DNA from: Oryzias latipes
Lineage: Eukaryota; Chordata; Actinopteri; Beloniformes; Adrianichthyidae
NCBI RefSeq assembly: GCF_002234675.1
Contig: NC_019866.2
Coordinates: forward strand, 10,507,261-10,571,260
Direction of reading: 5' to 3'
DNA length: 64,000 bases
Shown here: positions 12,201-33,909 of the stretch, piece by piece
How the letters are laid out: every line of letters starts with the position of its first letter
Position numbering within the stretch: position 1 is the stretch's first letter
Translations under genes and position numbers: made by a program
Notes under the pieces: model-generated
Told to the model about the DNA's origin: nothing
What the model saw: only the letters and a program-made list of their open reading frames with translations
Database searches by the model: none

Positions 12201-14639
12201 ATGAAATCAAGGTTAAATGTAAATAAATCATATTAAAATGTAGGATATTTTTTATTGTTTTATTTTATCTGATAGTCCAATACTCCCATGCTGTCATAGT
12301 CATTACACTGATTTCTGTTAGGAAGCATTACATATGTTGAACGGCTCTTTTTAGCATGAGCGCTTCACTGTTGTTTTATTAGGTCAATGCTATATTGCAT
12401 TTAGAATGAATGCAAGCACTTTTGTAAAGCTCTAAGACACTTTGCCAACGTGTGGGTTGTCTGCAACCCTTACTTCCTCTGCCAGTGCAGGGCTGGAGTA
12501 TCAAGAGCTATTCTCTTCCTGTTTAATCAAGTCCTTCAGGCAGATACCGTGGAAGGCCGTTGGAGTCTCTTTTCCTTTTCTGCTACTTCTAACCGAGCTG
12601 CTCGGAAAGTAAACAGGAGCCACCGAGCATGGAGCTGCGTTCTGTCAGAAAGTATCAGAACATTGGCGAATGCTAACTAAGACTTATTATGCGAGGGTTC
12701 CAGAGAAAGTCACAGGAAATCGTATTTGGTCTTCACTGTCATTTTTTAGTACACCCGTATTTCTTCTTCTTTTTTTCATACAATCTTTAAAAATGGGATT
12801 ATATAACTATTGGCGAATGTGTTCTGCATTCACCAATTATAAGTATTTTAGAAAATAAATTTTAGATGAACACCAGCTTTATTCTGTTCAGGGTTGTGGG
12901 CGTGATGATGGAGCTCGTCTTGGACACTGAGCAGGAAACATGCAGCCAGGCCAGCTTAGGACTATGAGAAATACCTTATGCACCTTCTGTAGATACCTCA
13001 TATATATTTATATCAGTTCTGAAATGTTTGAAAACAAAAATTACCTGTGGTGTTTAAAGCACCTGCATATTGCAGAAAAACAAAAAGCTTTCCAAAAACC
13101 TTTATTTTTCTGACTTCTTTGAAAACTTTATTAGCACGAACCATATCTGCGGAATAAACATTCCAGGCTCTTGAGAAAAATAACTTTTATATTTCTTTTG
13201 CACATTTATTGCACAATAAATGCTAAGGGATCAGTGAGCTCTAAGGCTGAAGTGTTAGACACAACAAATCAATATCTTAAAAAAATGTATGTTTTTAAAA
13301 CTATTGAAGAAAGGATTTTAAAATATCATGAAAAATAAATCAATATTAAATTAAAGGTATTTTAAATTATAGACCAATGTTAAAATACTCACACATTTTT
13401 CAGAAATCTTCAAATGAGTATTCCACTCTTCGATTTAGGTGATGTAATGATAATGTTTCACCTTTTGATGCCTCCGACTTTCAATGACTTTTAGATGTTT
13501 TCTAAAAGTTTGCGGGTGTTCAATGAGTTTTAAGATTTTGGATCTACTTTAAACATTGTGTGATGATTTACAGATTCAAAAGCCAAATTATTTCTTTTAC
13601 CTCATGTAATATCTCTTATCAGGCAATAGTACATTATGTAAAAACATATGTAAAAAAGATGAATGCCTATTTCTAAGGCCCTTAAATTGGTACCTCTTGC
13701 TTATGTCACATTATTTTAAAGTATTAATTGTCTATAGTTGGATAAGATAATCTCCTAAGAACTGACAGTACAGTAATTAGTGATCACTATCTTACTTTTT
13801 GGACAGTAAAAGTGACGGTCACACTGTGCAGAATTTTCTTTGTCATGTAATCCTTAATTTCAGGGGTCGGAACTGGCATAAGATTTTGGTTAGCTTCTTT
13901 GAGTCTTTCCCAGAACCTTCACCAGTCAGAAATACTAGTTATACATTTCCTCTCTACTACAAGCGTATCACATTTCCCTCTGAAAGCTGCTGAATGATTC
14001 TCCCTCTCCCTCTTTTTGTCACTCTTATTTCACGCTCTGAATACTTAGTGGTTAATAGCTTCCCTCCCCTCATCCCATCCGTACCTTCCTCATTTGTGGA
14101 CACGCACACACGTGCACGCGCACTGTTTTCTCACCCTACAAATTCACACCACTCATCCCGCGTCTCTTCCTGAGCTATCAGAGGAGTCCGATTTTTAATT
14201 TGCAGTTAAATGGCGGCCGACACATGCTGCTTACTTGATAATTGACTTACCTCAGCTGACAGGAGAAATGATTAGATCTGAGTATTGGGCGTTCTTATCA
14301 GATTTGAATTAGAGGGGAGGGGCTAAAAGTAGTGCCTCAATTGGGCATAAATTGTTGAGAATGGCTCCTTAAAGTATGGCGGGTCAAAGTGTTGATAAAT
14401 GCATTAACCACGTGTAGAAAGAGTAAGGAATAATAGAAAATTAGACAAACAAAGAATAGCTATTTTCTCCATGAGGTTTGTGTTTAAGTTCATTTTGTTG
14501 TATTTATATTTACCATATTCTAATAAAAGTTTAGAATGGGTGACAACTTTAAATTTTTTTTCAAGAAATAATTTTCTACATCTAGTTTTTATTTATTTTT
14601 CATTGATTTGTCATTTCAAATCAATGAAGTGATTGTGTT

Positions 14640-15263
14640 GAAGTCCTACTACAATCAATTTTTAATCCCATTTAAAAGCATTTTTAGTGCTCTTTTAATT
14701 ATGATTATGCCTTTTTTAGGCAAAAAAAAGAACCTGTGTGGTTTTCTAGAACATAGTTTTGTTTTCTATTCTAGAACATAGTTTCTGCAGAGCGGCATGA
14801 GTTAATCAGAAATTGACCTCTTGAGTTGTGGGCGGGACTGTTTGTGGGGAGTAAGCCCATTTCCCATCATTCCTTTGTTTACACTTTCTCCTGCTGGTTT
14901 ACAGCCTCTCATAACCCCAAGCTAACATTAGCAGTGCAGCAAAAATGCTGCGTAACGTCGGAGCTATCCAGCTTTACAATACTCAGCCAGATATCGGCTC
15001 AGACGAGGAAAGTTAAGACGTACATCGATCTAGTTGTCTGTAATTGGATGCATTGGAATTGAGCAGAGCGGGGAGATTGGGGCCTGCAGTAGAAGTTTCT
15101 TCGTATCAAGAATTCTTTTGTCCGCTCTTGATTCACCACAATTTAAAAAAATAGATACTTAGACATGCTCATTTTCTTTATATATGTCCTCCATTATTTG
15201 GGAAAATGCTCCAAAGACATGTTAAAAACACCATAAACATGATTTTCATTGGAGTGGGTCTTT
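14640..15263. mobile_element. Nonautonomous DNA transposon, second copy of the GTGGGTCTTT family
   Basis: The left end GAAGTCCTACTACAATCA and right end ...TTGGAGTGGGTCTTT form a degenerate inverted repeat of about 19 bp. The last 85 bases match the right end of the element at 3078-4150 and the fragment at 59943-60004. The middle shows no transposase. Superfamily uncertain. Confidence 0.45.
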
Positions 15264-18200
15264 AAGAAAAGCGATATAAACGGCACTAAAAGCTTACTTA
15301 CTTTGTATCACTTGTAGCTAGAGCTTTGCTGGATCGTTAATCCTATTTAGCATGAATAGCTTTGAGGAAACTTGAATTTCAAGTGGTTTCAGTGTGGAAA
15401 ATGATGGCATAATAATGACTGATATGTAGCTGTTTGTTTCAGAGAACCAAACTAGTGTTGGGAGCTGAATGTGTTTGTGTGTCTTTTTCATCAGCATGCA
15501 CCTCTGCTGTCCAGTTCTATTCAGTTCATTAGCGAGCTGGCACTACCAAGTGTTTGCAATTTTCCCGTTCTACGAATTGATCAGGACAATTTCTATTTAT
15601 TTCTGCTTCACTCTGTGTGTGGGTCTGTGTGAATATTCCGTGTGGGTGTATGTGTGTGTGATTAGTTGGGTGATATTCAATCCGCTGGTCTGTCTTAGCG
15701 AACTCCATCCTGTTAGTCCTTTACAGTGGTGTTTAGTATTCAGTCAGCAGGCGCTGTCGTAATCTGGATTCCAAGGCAGGTTGCTGGGGTTTTTGTTTGC
15801 TCTCATGGCCCTGATAATCTTGTTACACCGTTGTCAAGTGGAGCTGGCCCTCCCTGCAGGCCTGAGCCACCATGTATGCCACCTCTACCACCAGAAATAT
15901 ACGCCCGGCCCCCCTACCCTTCCGCCATTTTGAGACAGTTGTTGATGGAGAAGCCTTGGATGTACCCTTGAAGAATCACCTCTTGAACATCTTTATTCAG
16001 CCTCCCACCCCTCACACTGTCTCCCACCGCTACTTGAGGCAGTAAACGACGGTGATAAATATTCATCAGAGTTGCTCAGTGTGGGGAAGCAGTAGCCTCA
16101 ATTCCCTTTCAGCAACCAGTCCCCTAGCTAATGCTGTCCATCCTTGGCACCTCTCCAGGGAGATGCTGCAAAGGGGACGAGATCATTAAAACAGGCAACA
16201 GGCTCAAGGCCAGACCTATCATGTCACATCAGCATTTATTGCAACAGATCTTTGATTAGTCAGTCTGATCAAATATTAATGGGATCTTCTCTTTGCAGGT
16301 TAAAATGAACAAAGGCACTTTCTGATTGTTGGCTGGCTTTCTCTCATATTTGCTCCACTTGACAGCTTTTTAATTGGCATCTCAGCTTTGGTTCTTGCTG
16401 CGATCTTCCTCTTTCTTTATTCTTATTTAATCTGTTTAACACAAACTTCCTAAATGTGTTGAGCGTGTATTTGAACAGAGCTGCTTCCCCACTCTTAATC
16501 TTTTCATCTCTCTCTTTGTTTTTCTTCTTCTCTGTCTCTGCCTCTCGCCATTCCTTTCCTTTCCGTGGGTGACCACACTCAGCGTTTTCTATTTCCTGTG
16601 GGTGTGATGTCTCTCCTCCACAAGCAATCAGCTCTGACTTGTCAGCGTTCTTCCAGGCGATTCATAAAAATTCTGCTTGCATTTACCGAAGCCGTCTGTG
16701 TCCCAGCACCTACTACCTCCGGTCCTGTGCCCCATCCTTGCTGCTCTTTTTAGTTTCGGCATTCAAAAATACCTGAAGGAATTCGTGTCAAGGAATATGC
16801 TTGAGTTGTCAAATAAAAACAACCTTCTCGTGATCTGCGTTTTCCTTTGGTTCTTTACAGGAAATCCGCGGTTCGTTTTCATCTTTTTGCCTCCATGTGC
16901 ATGCCTCTTTGTCTGCGTGAGGTATGAGATGCCTGATGGTGGAGGGGAGCAGCTGTGCATTGGACCTTGTCTGTGTTGTTCTGCCATGCCCTGTCATTGG
17001 TAGCCGTCTGTTGGCAGCAGCCTGTGCTGGAGGCTTGCAGCCTGGGCGCTATGTTTCCTCCATGTCATATGTTGAGCTTTCCAAATGCCAAGCCGTGCCT
17101 ACTATGCTACCCTGCACAGCTGTGTGACAGAACATGCCTCCTAAACCTGCGACGTGTGCCAGTTCTTTGCATCACAACAGTTTTTTGAAGTATTGCGCTT
17201 AGAAATGAAATAGATAAGCGTCACATGAAATTTGGAAAACGTTTTCTTTCTCCTTTCTCATCCCTGTAGCTATTAGTGTGGTCCTTTCCTCTCTATTTAT
17301 CCATTATCTGTGCATCATCAGGCAGACAATTAACCCATTATGTTTTGCATCTGTGGTCCAAGTGCTTACTGGAAATGAGTCACCACAAAGGCCTGTGAAA
17401 GGTAGGTGTTACTATCAGATAGCCATTTATAGTCTGCCCATCAGGGATGAAGCTATCACGTTTAAAAAGTCGTCCGGTGGATGTGACAGCTTTTTATATT
17501 GGCATCTGCTGTGTGAAGCTCTTTGCTTTTATAAAGAGCCAGAGGACTTCTTTGAAGTAAAAGCATCACAAATTCCACTCACAATCTGACCTCGTGTTCT
17601 GTCCCCAGTCTGTGTGATAGTGCCATATTCAGGTCATTTTTAACAAGCGTCTGTCTCTCCCTGTTTGGCTCAGGTGACCAGTCCACCTGTAGCACCCCGT
17701 TGTTGCCATGGAAATATCCTGGCCGTCTTGGTGCACTTCAGAGCAACGACTCTGCTTTGTTTCTTCCCTTCTCACACCGAGCTTCTCTGCACACATCACG
17801 CTTGACTAGTTTAATGTGCAGGTAGGGAGGGGATAAAAACCATGCACACACTCGACTGCAATTCCTCTCAGATTCTTCTTTTTGATGCCCTTTTCTTCTG
17901 TTCTGATGCTAAAAGTTGTGAGAGTCGGTGTGTTCAGCTGGAACACACTACTGGCTGTTTCAAATCAGCTTACTGAGGCAAAGTAATGGCTGGGCTGACT
18001 CTGGTGGGTGCTTGTGTCGCTGACACAGCAGTTACTGTGTGAGGTGTAGAGCACCCAGGGCCACAACTGTGTGTGTTTGTGGGTCCGGGTGTGTTTATAT
18101 TTATCCGGTGACAGAGCTCACATGGTGGAATGCCCGACCTTCTGTCCGTGCTAACAGCGGCAGGTTAGATTTCTTGCCTGCACAGCTTCTCCCGGTCTTC

Positions 18201-18528
18201 CCTCAGCACTGATATGGCAGAATAAACTGCAGTGCAATCTTGTTATTCTGGATATTCCCGGGCTCTTAAGTACAATATATCCCCTTTACATTGATTTATG
18301 GGATTTTAGCTGGGTACCAGCCAAGACAGGTGCGACTGTCTAGACTGGATAGCTTAGTCAGTAAAAGAAGGTCTGTGTCCCTTTGGTGATGCATTTTAGC
18401 TGACGGCGGAGGTACAATATAGAGGCTCAAGTCTGTTTTTCCTCTGACTTGAGTTAAAGAAATGGTTTATATCTGAAAAGTTTTTAACTAACATGCCCCA
18501 TGACGATTTGTAATGAATTTTCTGCTAA

Positions 18529-19259
18529 AGCCTTAGTCACAGGCACCCGTTTTGGGGGTTGACCCGTATGAGTGCTGCTGGTTTTTGGGTCGTAGAGAGG
18601 AGTGGTGGAATCTGAAGAGGGAGTGAAGGTACAAATTGCAGTTCCCTTGTGGCTCACATGTCTACCTTCAGAGATGTCACGACAATTGTTACTCACTTAT
18701 TCTGATTTTTTTGTTTTCTGTTGTTGTTTTCTAATGAAGATAAATGATATATGGAAACGAAACAAAACCAGGACCCAAAAATTGAGATTTAAACTGAATA
18801 GCGGGGAAAGGGAATCGTTGCATCCCTGGGGGAAAAAATCGACGTGCTAGGGCTGCACGATATGAGGAAATCTGAGGAAAACTCGCGATATTAGTGATCA
18901 ATATTGCAATGACGTTATAACTCGCGATACATGAACAAATATCAAAACAACCAAAATTAACATTTCCATTTCACTGCAACAGTTTATTTAAATAAGAGTC
19001 AACATACCTAAAATTACACTCCAAATGAATCTAGTCTACATGGGAGGCGAGCATCTAACATGAAAGGGCTTCATCTGATTTAGATCACATTTAAAGTATC
19101 CATTTCCTCAGATTTTCGCTGTCTTGTGGGATATGCAAATTGCACAGCTTGATATCGCGATAACGATAAATTAGCGATTTATTGTGCAGCCCTAAGATGT
19201 GCCATTTTCCGCCCACAGACAGCTCGTATCCACCCGTAAGGGCAGTTGTGACTAAGGCT
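18529..19259. mobile_element. Probable PIF/Harbinger-type MITE containing a hAT MITE
   Basis: Perfect 13-bp terminal inverted repeats (AGCCTTAGTCACA ... TGTGACTAAGGCT) are flanked by TAA at 18526-18528 and 19260-19262. This is a 3-bp target duplication of the TWA kind typical of Harbinger elements. The inverted repeat continues imperfectly further in. No transposase is present. The element is split by the hAT-type insertion at 18848-19194. Confidence 0.65.
18848..19194. mobile_element. hAT-type MITE (TAGGGCTGCACGAT family)
   Basis: Ends TAGGGCTGCACGAT and ATTGTGCAGCCCTA are inverted repeats with one mismatch over 14 bp. The flanks CGACGTGC (18840-18847) and AGATGTGC (19195-19202) agree at 6 of 8 positions, consistent with a decayed 8-bp hAT duplication. 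'gcgatat' and 'cgataacgataaattagcga' near the ends fit this widespread fish repeat family. Confidence 0.75.
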
Positions 19260-19581
19260 TAAACTGTGTTGCATTTCAGAAGAACCCCTTCTGCAGGCAA
19301 AGATGCAAAAAACCACAAATATATTTAGTTCTTTGTAATAAATGCACTAAAAAGCCATGTGCCACTTGTTCAACAAACTTGGCATCACAGAAGTCTGAAC
19401 TCCATGGCCCACTTTTTTGTATTTTTGGGACGTTGTCAAACTCTAGCTTCCTTTCCAGAAATAAAGTCTTTTGTAGTTCATTGAGATATTTTTGAATCCG
19501 CTCTCACCCCTGTTTGATACCACCGATGATTGTTGTCTCTACAGAACGACCAGCAGTGCAGGTGAACACCGCTGTTGTGGC

Positions 19582-20175
19582 ATGACGACCACGAACAAGG
19601 GAAACAAGGCCTTAAAGGTAAACAGAAAAAAGCTCACTGATACTCCCAAGTTATTAAAAAAAAAAAGCTTTAAAAAATGAATGTTAATGTCAATCTTAAC
19701 ACTAAATAATCAGCATCTACAGGTGAAGAGGGAGCCAGGGGAAAATGGCACCAGCCTAACGGATGATGAGCTGGTAACCATGTCAGTGCGGGAACTGAAC
19801 CAGCATCTACGGGGGCTTTCAAAAGAAGAAATCCTGCAGTTGAAGCAGCGGCGGCGCACCCTTAAGAACAGAGGCTACGCTGCCAGCTGCCGGGTGAAGC
19901 GGGTCACTCAGAAAGAGGAGTTGGAAAAGCAAAAGGCGCTGCTGCAGCAAGAAGTGGACAAATTGGCCACCGAGAATGCCAGCATGAAGGTGGAGCTCGA
20001 TGCTCTGCGCTCAAAGTACGAGGCCCTGCAAAGCTTCGCCAGAACTGTGGCCCGAAACCCCGTCACCTCAGCGAGAGGACCCATGGCCTCCGTTATAGGG
20101 CCGCTCATCCCTGGTAAAGTAGCTGCCACCAGCGTCATAACCATCGTCAAATCCAAAACAGAAGCTAGGTCGTAG
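19582..20175 (+). CDS. mafg: Small Maf transcription factor MafG
   Basis: bZIP nuclear factor without a transactivation domain. It dimerises with itself or with CNC/Bach partners (Nrf2, Bach1) on MARE/ARE sites. Coding exons are 19582-19617 (12 codons) and 19723-20175, giving 162 residues, the exact length of human MAFG; a noncoding piece of the first of these starts at 19545. In order: a SUMO site (V-K-R-E, about 13-16), the extended homology region '[18 protein letters not shown]', the basic region '[18 protein letters not shown]' with the N..Y..SCR pattern specific to Maf, then a leucine zipper from '[16 protein letters not shown]'. The C-terminal '[15 protein letters not shown]' is MafG-like rather than MafK or MafF. 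Neighbours pycr1 and pcyt2 match the mammalian MAFG locus. Confidence 0.98.
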
Positions 20176-23100
20176 TAGCAGAGCGGACCAGGGGAGGATT
20201 TTCGAGGCTGAATTAGTCAGTGCATTGTAACATGGCACAGGATTTCCTTTGTAAGATCTCAGTTTACGGTAACACTAACTATATGCTTCCCACTTCACCC
20301 TCAGCAGTTTGACTCAGCAGTCTGTGCTTCCCACAGGACATTTCCGCCTGGAGTAACGGATTCCGAATGTTAATTTATAATTAGTTATGTATGTGAGGTC
20401 CTCCTTTCTTTATATCTAAGCTTTTCAATTTTCCCGTCCAAAAACGCTGACTGAAATAACAATTATTTCTACATCTCATTGGACAAACATTCCTGAAGAT
20501 AGAGTAGAAATAGGGCAGACACTTCACCAAAGCATCTGCTTGAATCCCTCTGCTTGTTATCCTGCACTGACTCTAAAAGGGAGGACAAACAGTTTGTCTT
20601 TATTGGTTTAATCCATTAAATAAATCTCCAAAATTTTAATCTCAAACAGATTAGGAGTTTGGGATTTGTTTTTCTTCTGTAAAGAGTCAAGGTGTGAAAC
20701 AATGCTCCCCGCAGCCTAGCATTCTTCTCTGTTCATGCAGCCACGGCGGGCTTCAGCGAGGTCGTTACCCAAGCACACGCGGTGTGCAGCCACTTCTAGC
20801 CTGTAGCCAAGCTGCAGGACCAGCTAGACCGAGCTCACGGGAACAGGAGTTTACGACTGGTAGATGCAATAATATACGTATGCACTGAAAAACAAAGAGA
20901 ATCTCTCGTGTTTGTGGTCAAAATGAAAAATCGATCAGCACTTCTCAGAGATATTGTTCCAGAGATGAGTGCCATTTCTGTGTCACGGGATTCTTCTACA
21001 GTATCTGAAAAACCTGAATGTTATTAAAGTAATATCCTCATTTGTTGAGGGCAGCAAACAAAAAAAAAAAAAAAGTCAAAAACATTGTTTTGCTAATGTG
21101 TTTTTTCTTTACATTTTGTGGGATTATATATATATATATTAATATATATATAAATATATACTTTTTGTAATTGTTAACAGGACCGTCAGATATTTCCAGA
21201 AGAAGGTCTTTACGCGAGCTTTACTGTTTCAATTGTTAAGGCGTAGAAATCTTTGTCTAATGTTCCAGCTCCTCGTTTTATTTCCTTGGTAGGTTCAATT
21301 CTGTTCTTTCTAGAAATATAGATAAAGAAAAGAAAACGGAAAAAAAAAAAAAACAACCTGTGACATCTTTTTTGCAATTGTACCAAAAGTGGCTTACTAT
21401 TGAAGTCTGATAGCTTTTTTCTAGTGACTAGGCGCGTACAGTGGGGTAGCGCGTGACGTGACGTGTAAAGTCGGCAGTGTCGTTCACTGTATAGATGTCA
21501 ATGCTGTGCTATTTAAACAAACCTGTAGAGCTAAACTAGATGGTGTTAACAAGGTCAATTGTCTCGTGCGTATCGGCATCTGTGATATCCTCTGCTTCCT
21601 CGGTGTGAGTTCCATCATGTCGTCATTATCGGTTTACTGCACTGAGCAGCTTAAGACAGAAACGAGTCAAATGGCACCAACAAAACAGAGTTTCCAAACA
21701 CTTTTTAAAGAAGTGAACATTTATCTTTTTGGGGTTGTTTTTTTTGTACCTAATGAATGCCTTCAAAATAAACTCAGTAAACCTGGAAGTGAATGACGTC
21801 ATTACAGGGAACGTTTCATAGTCATTCCAGACTCTTAACTCGATACGAGTTAGATTACAGATGCAGAAAATCATTTGATAAATTCAATGAGGAAATCGTT
21901 TGGAACAGGGAAAAATCCTCCAAAAATATCGTTTTCCGGGTTTTCCACTGAAATTTAAAGCATTGCTCCTTTCCTTTGACTTGTTTTCCTATTAAAAGCA
22001 GTTGGGTTGGGCTGAGGGCTTTTTACGTATGCACTAAGCACCTGTTTGTTTTGCTCAGGACAAAACAGGCCACAAAAAAAAAAAAATACACGATCAGACA
22101 ATTCTGTATTAGAAAACGAAGCAACGAGGTCGGCAGCTCTTTTTCTTCCTTCTCATGTTTTTGTAGTCATAAAGGGCTTGAATCGACATTCGGAAAAGAG
22201 ATGAGGCGCTACGAGTTACAATCAGCAACTGCCAGCGGCGCTTCATCTGTGCCAAGTGTTGCTTTGGTCCCCGCTGGAGCAACTCTACACCTCAAGGTGA
22301 AAGCTGTTGTGTAATGACCTTAGGCGGCGGACGCACCTCGTGCAGGTCTCGCTCTTCCTGCTCGCCACAGCCTCGTGTTTGGCAAAGGCGTTAAACCTCC
22401 AGCCACTATCAAAAGTACTTCTCCGACTGCTGGTTTGTGACGTCCTCGTGCGAATCCCCTCCCTTTCCGGACACGCTTTGCCGCCTTGCAGTGACGGGCT
22501 CTGTTTAACTGTGGGAAAACATGTTTGTGGCTCTTGACGTGGCCCAGTATCGATGTTGGCGTCTGTTTTGCCGTGGCAGTTTTGTGGAGTGAATCTTTTC
22601 CGTGTCCCCCCCCCGAGCTTTGAATCTCCTCTGAAGGCGGCGGCGGCTTTTTTTTTCTCACACGCGCCCCGTGTATAGTCTGTAGGTATTACTGACCATT
22701 GTGAAAAAAGTGACCCTTAATATGCAACTCAGTGGAAAGGTGTGAGAGAGTAGATGTGAGACTAATCAGTATTGTCAGAGTTTCTAGATGGTGGTATCTG
22801 TTTTGGTTTTTCTGGAATCTTCTTTTTTTGTTGATTTTTTTTTTTTTTTTTGCATCCCTACCTGAAAGCGCAATTGGCCTTTGTTTACATTTAGTGTAAA
22901 GCAGTTGAACCGAAATAAAGTTTTACTGCATTAGTGTGAAATGGGTCAAATTGAAAATCGATCAATTTGGTGGAAACGTTGAAAGTGATTGCTCCCGCTT
23001 GAATAAAAAAAAAGGGGGGAATAATGCAATCTATTCTATCACAAGGGCCTCTTGCAATACTTTAGTTTTCCTTTTGTTACACCTGCAGGGGTGGGATTGG

Positions 23101-23780
23101 GGTGCAAGTGTTTGTGAGTATTTGTATGAGTGATTCCTCTGCTGCTGCACCTGTCATTAGTGCTCTTCGTTTGCCGTAGCATTTCTGTTCTGTGTTGTAT
23201 GTACTTGAAATTGATCTTAACACTGTAATTTGTTCTGCTGATTATATTTTCTATTGGGTTTTAGTTTTTTTTTTTTTATCCCCACTAATACAAGAAACCG
23301 GTCGGGGAGGATAAATTACAGCACTTGTGTTGCGATTGTTTTTATGAGCTCTCAAGACTCTGGTTTGTTTGTTTTGTTTTGTTTTTTTCACCTGGAATGA
23401 TGCTTTTTAAAGAAACTGCAGGTTTTCTCTTTTGTTTAATGGAGTGGGTCTGTGTTTTCAAGTTAATTAAAATTTGACTAACGTGGGTAATTAAAGGAAA
23501 TTGATTTGTTTTTGTTATTTTTCCGTATTGAGTTGTACTAAAATGTCGCAGTACTTTGTATCAAAACAGACAATAGTGAATTGTAACTATTTATAAATTA
23601 AATTATTGTACTTTTTTCAATCTGTAGATAAGTACTATGTATTCATATACAGTAACAACTGTGGATTTCAATGTGATTCTCTGAGGTGTCTAAGTTATTG
23701 ATGTATATAGTGTATGTTTGTTGATACAGCTTACTTTATTTTCTATAAGACCAATAAAATGTTTTGCAAAATGAATTTCG
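20176..23780 (+). other. mafg: Long 3' UTR of mafg with several polyadenylation signals
   Basis: Runs without another gene to AATAAA at 23753-23758. Earlier AATAAA signals at 21767-21772 and 22914-22919 could give shorter transcripts. A (TA)-rich run lies at 21126-21162. The extent is inferred from the absence of other exons and the signal positions; transcript data would be needed to choose among the ends. Confidence 0.55.
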
Positions 23781-26200
<2,420 letters not shown>

Positions 26201-26299
26201 AAACGCAGGCTGGATTCTATTTTTCAAAATAAAACCAGTTGGAAGCATGGTCAGGCTCCGAGTTGGAGCACAGCGGTCTCTGTCTTTGGATGCTTCCTG

Positions 26300-26562
26300 C
26301 ATCCTCTGACAGCTTGACGCACCGTGCGTCGTTGCGTCTCTGCGTCGCTCTTGGAGGAGGCGTTGGCGCATCGCGCCACTGCTGACGCCCCCCCCCCCCC
26401 TCCTCTTCCTCCTCCTCCTTCTCCTCTGCCACTCCTGCTACTGTCAGAGAAACCGGCTGACCCGCACCGAGAACGGTGCACGCACCCGACACCTGCGCCA
26501 AAGCCATCAGTCCAAGCGGCTCCCCCTGCCTCCACCCCAAAGCTCCTACTGAAACTCCCAGG
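26300..26562 (+). promoter_or_regulatory. pcyt2: GC-rich pcyt2 promoter and 5' UTR
   Basis: A CpG-rich stretch includes a C10 run and a long pyrimidine tract (about 26389-26432, CTC repeats) just before the first coding exon. No TATA box was seen. The contrast with the surrounding AT-rich DNA marks a CpG-type promoter. Exact start unknown. Confidence 0.5.
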
Positions 26563-33726
<7,164 letters not shown>

Positions 33727-33890
33727 GCACTACCACTACATCTGTTAACTTGACACTGACATGCCTACCTTATAGAACTCCACTTCCGTGAAATCAACAG
33801 TTAATCTGTCTTACTATAGGATTTTTTGTTTTGTTTTTGGATTTTTTAAATTCCTCAAGTATGTCTTCTAGAGGAATTTGCCTTAAACAA

Positions 33891-33896
33891 AATAAA
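33891..33896 (+). terminator. Polyadenylation signal of pcyt2
   Basis: AATAAA 165 bases after the stop codon; later AATAAA motifs exist around 34.5 kb as alternatives. Confidence 0.6.
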
Positions 33897-33909
33897 TACT
33901 TTGAGTAGT

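Larger units (their letters stand above)
9238..19540 (+). other. Long first intron of mafg
   Basis: About 10 kb with no second gene recognised. It holds the repeat near 14.6-15.3 kb, the nested transposons at 18.5-19.3 kb, and several higher-complexity stretches that could be conserved noncoding elements (14.16-14.33 kb and 15.75-16.35 kb). Open frames in it have no protein similarity that I recognise. Confidence 0.6.
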
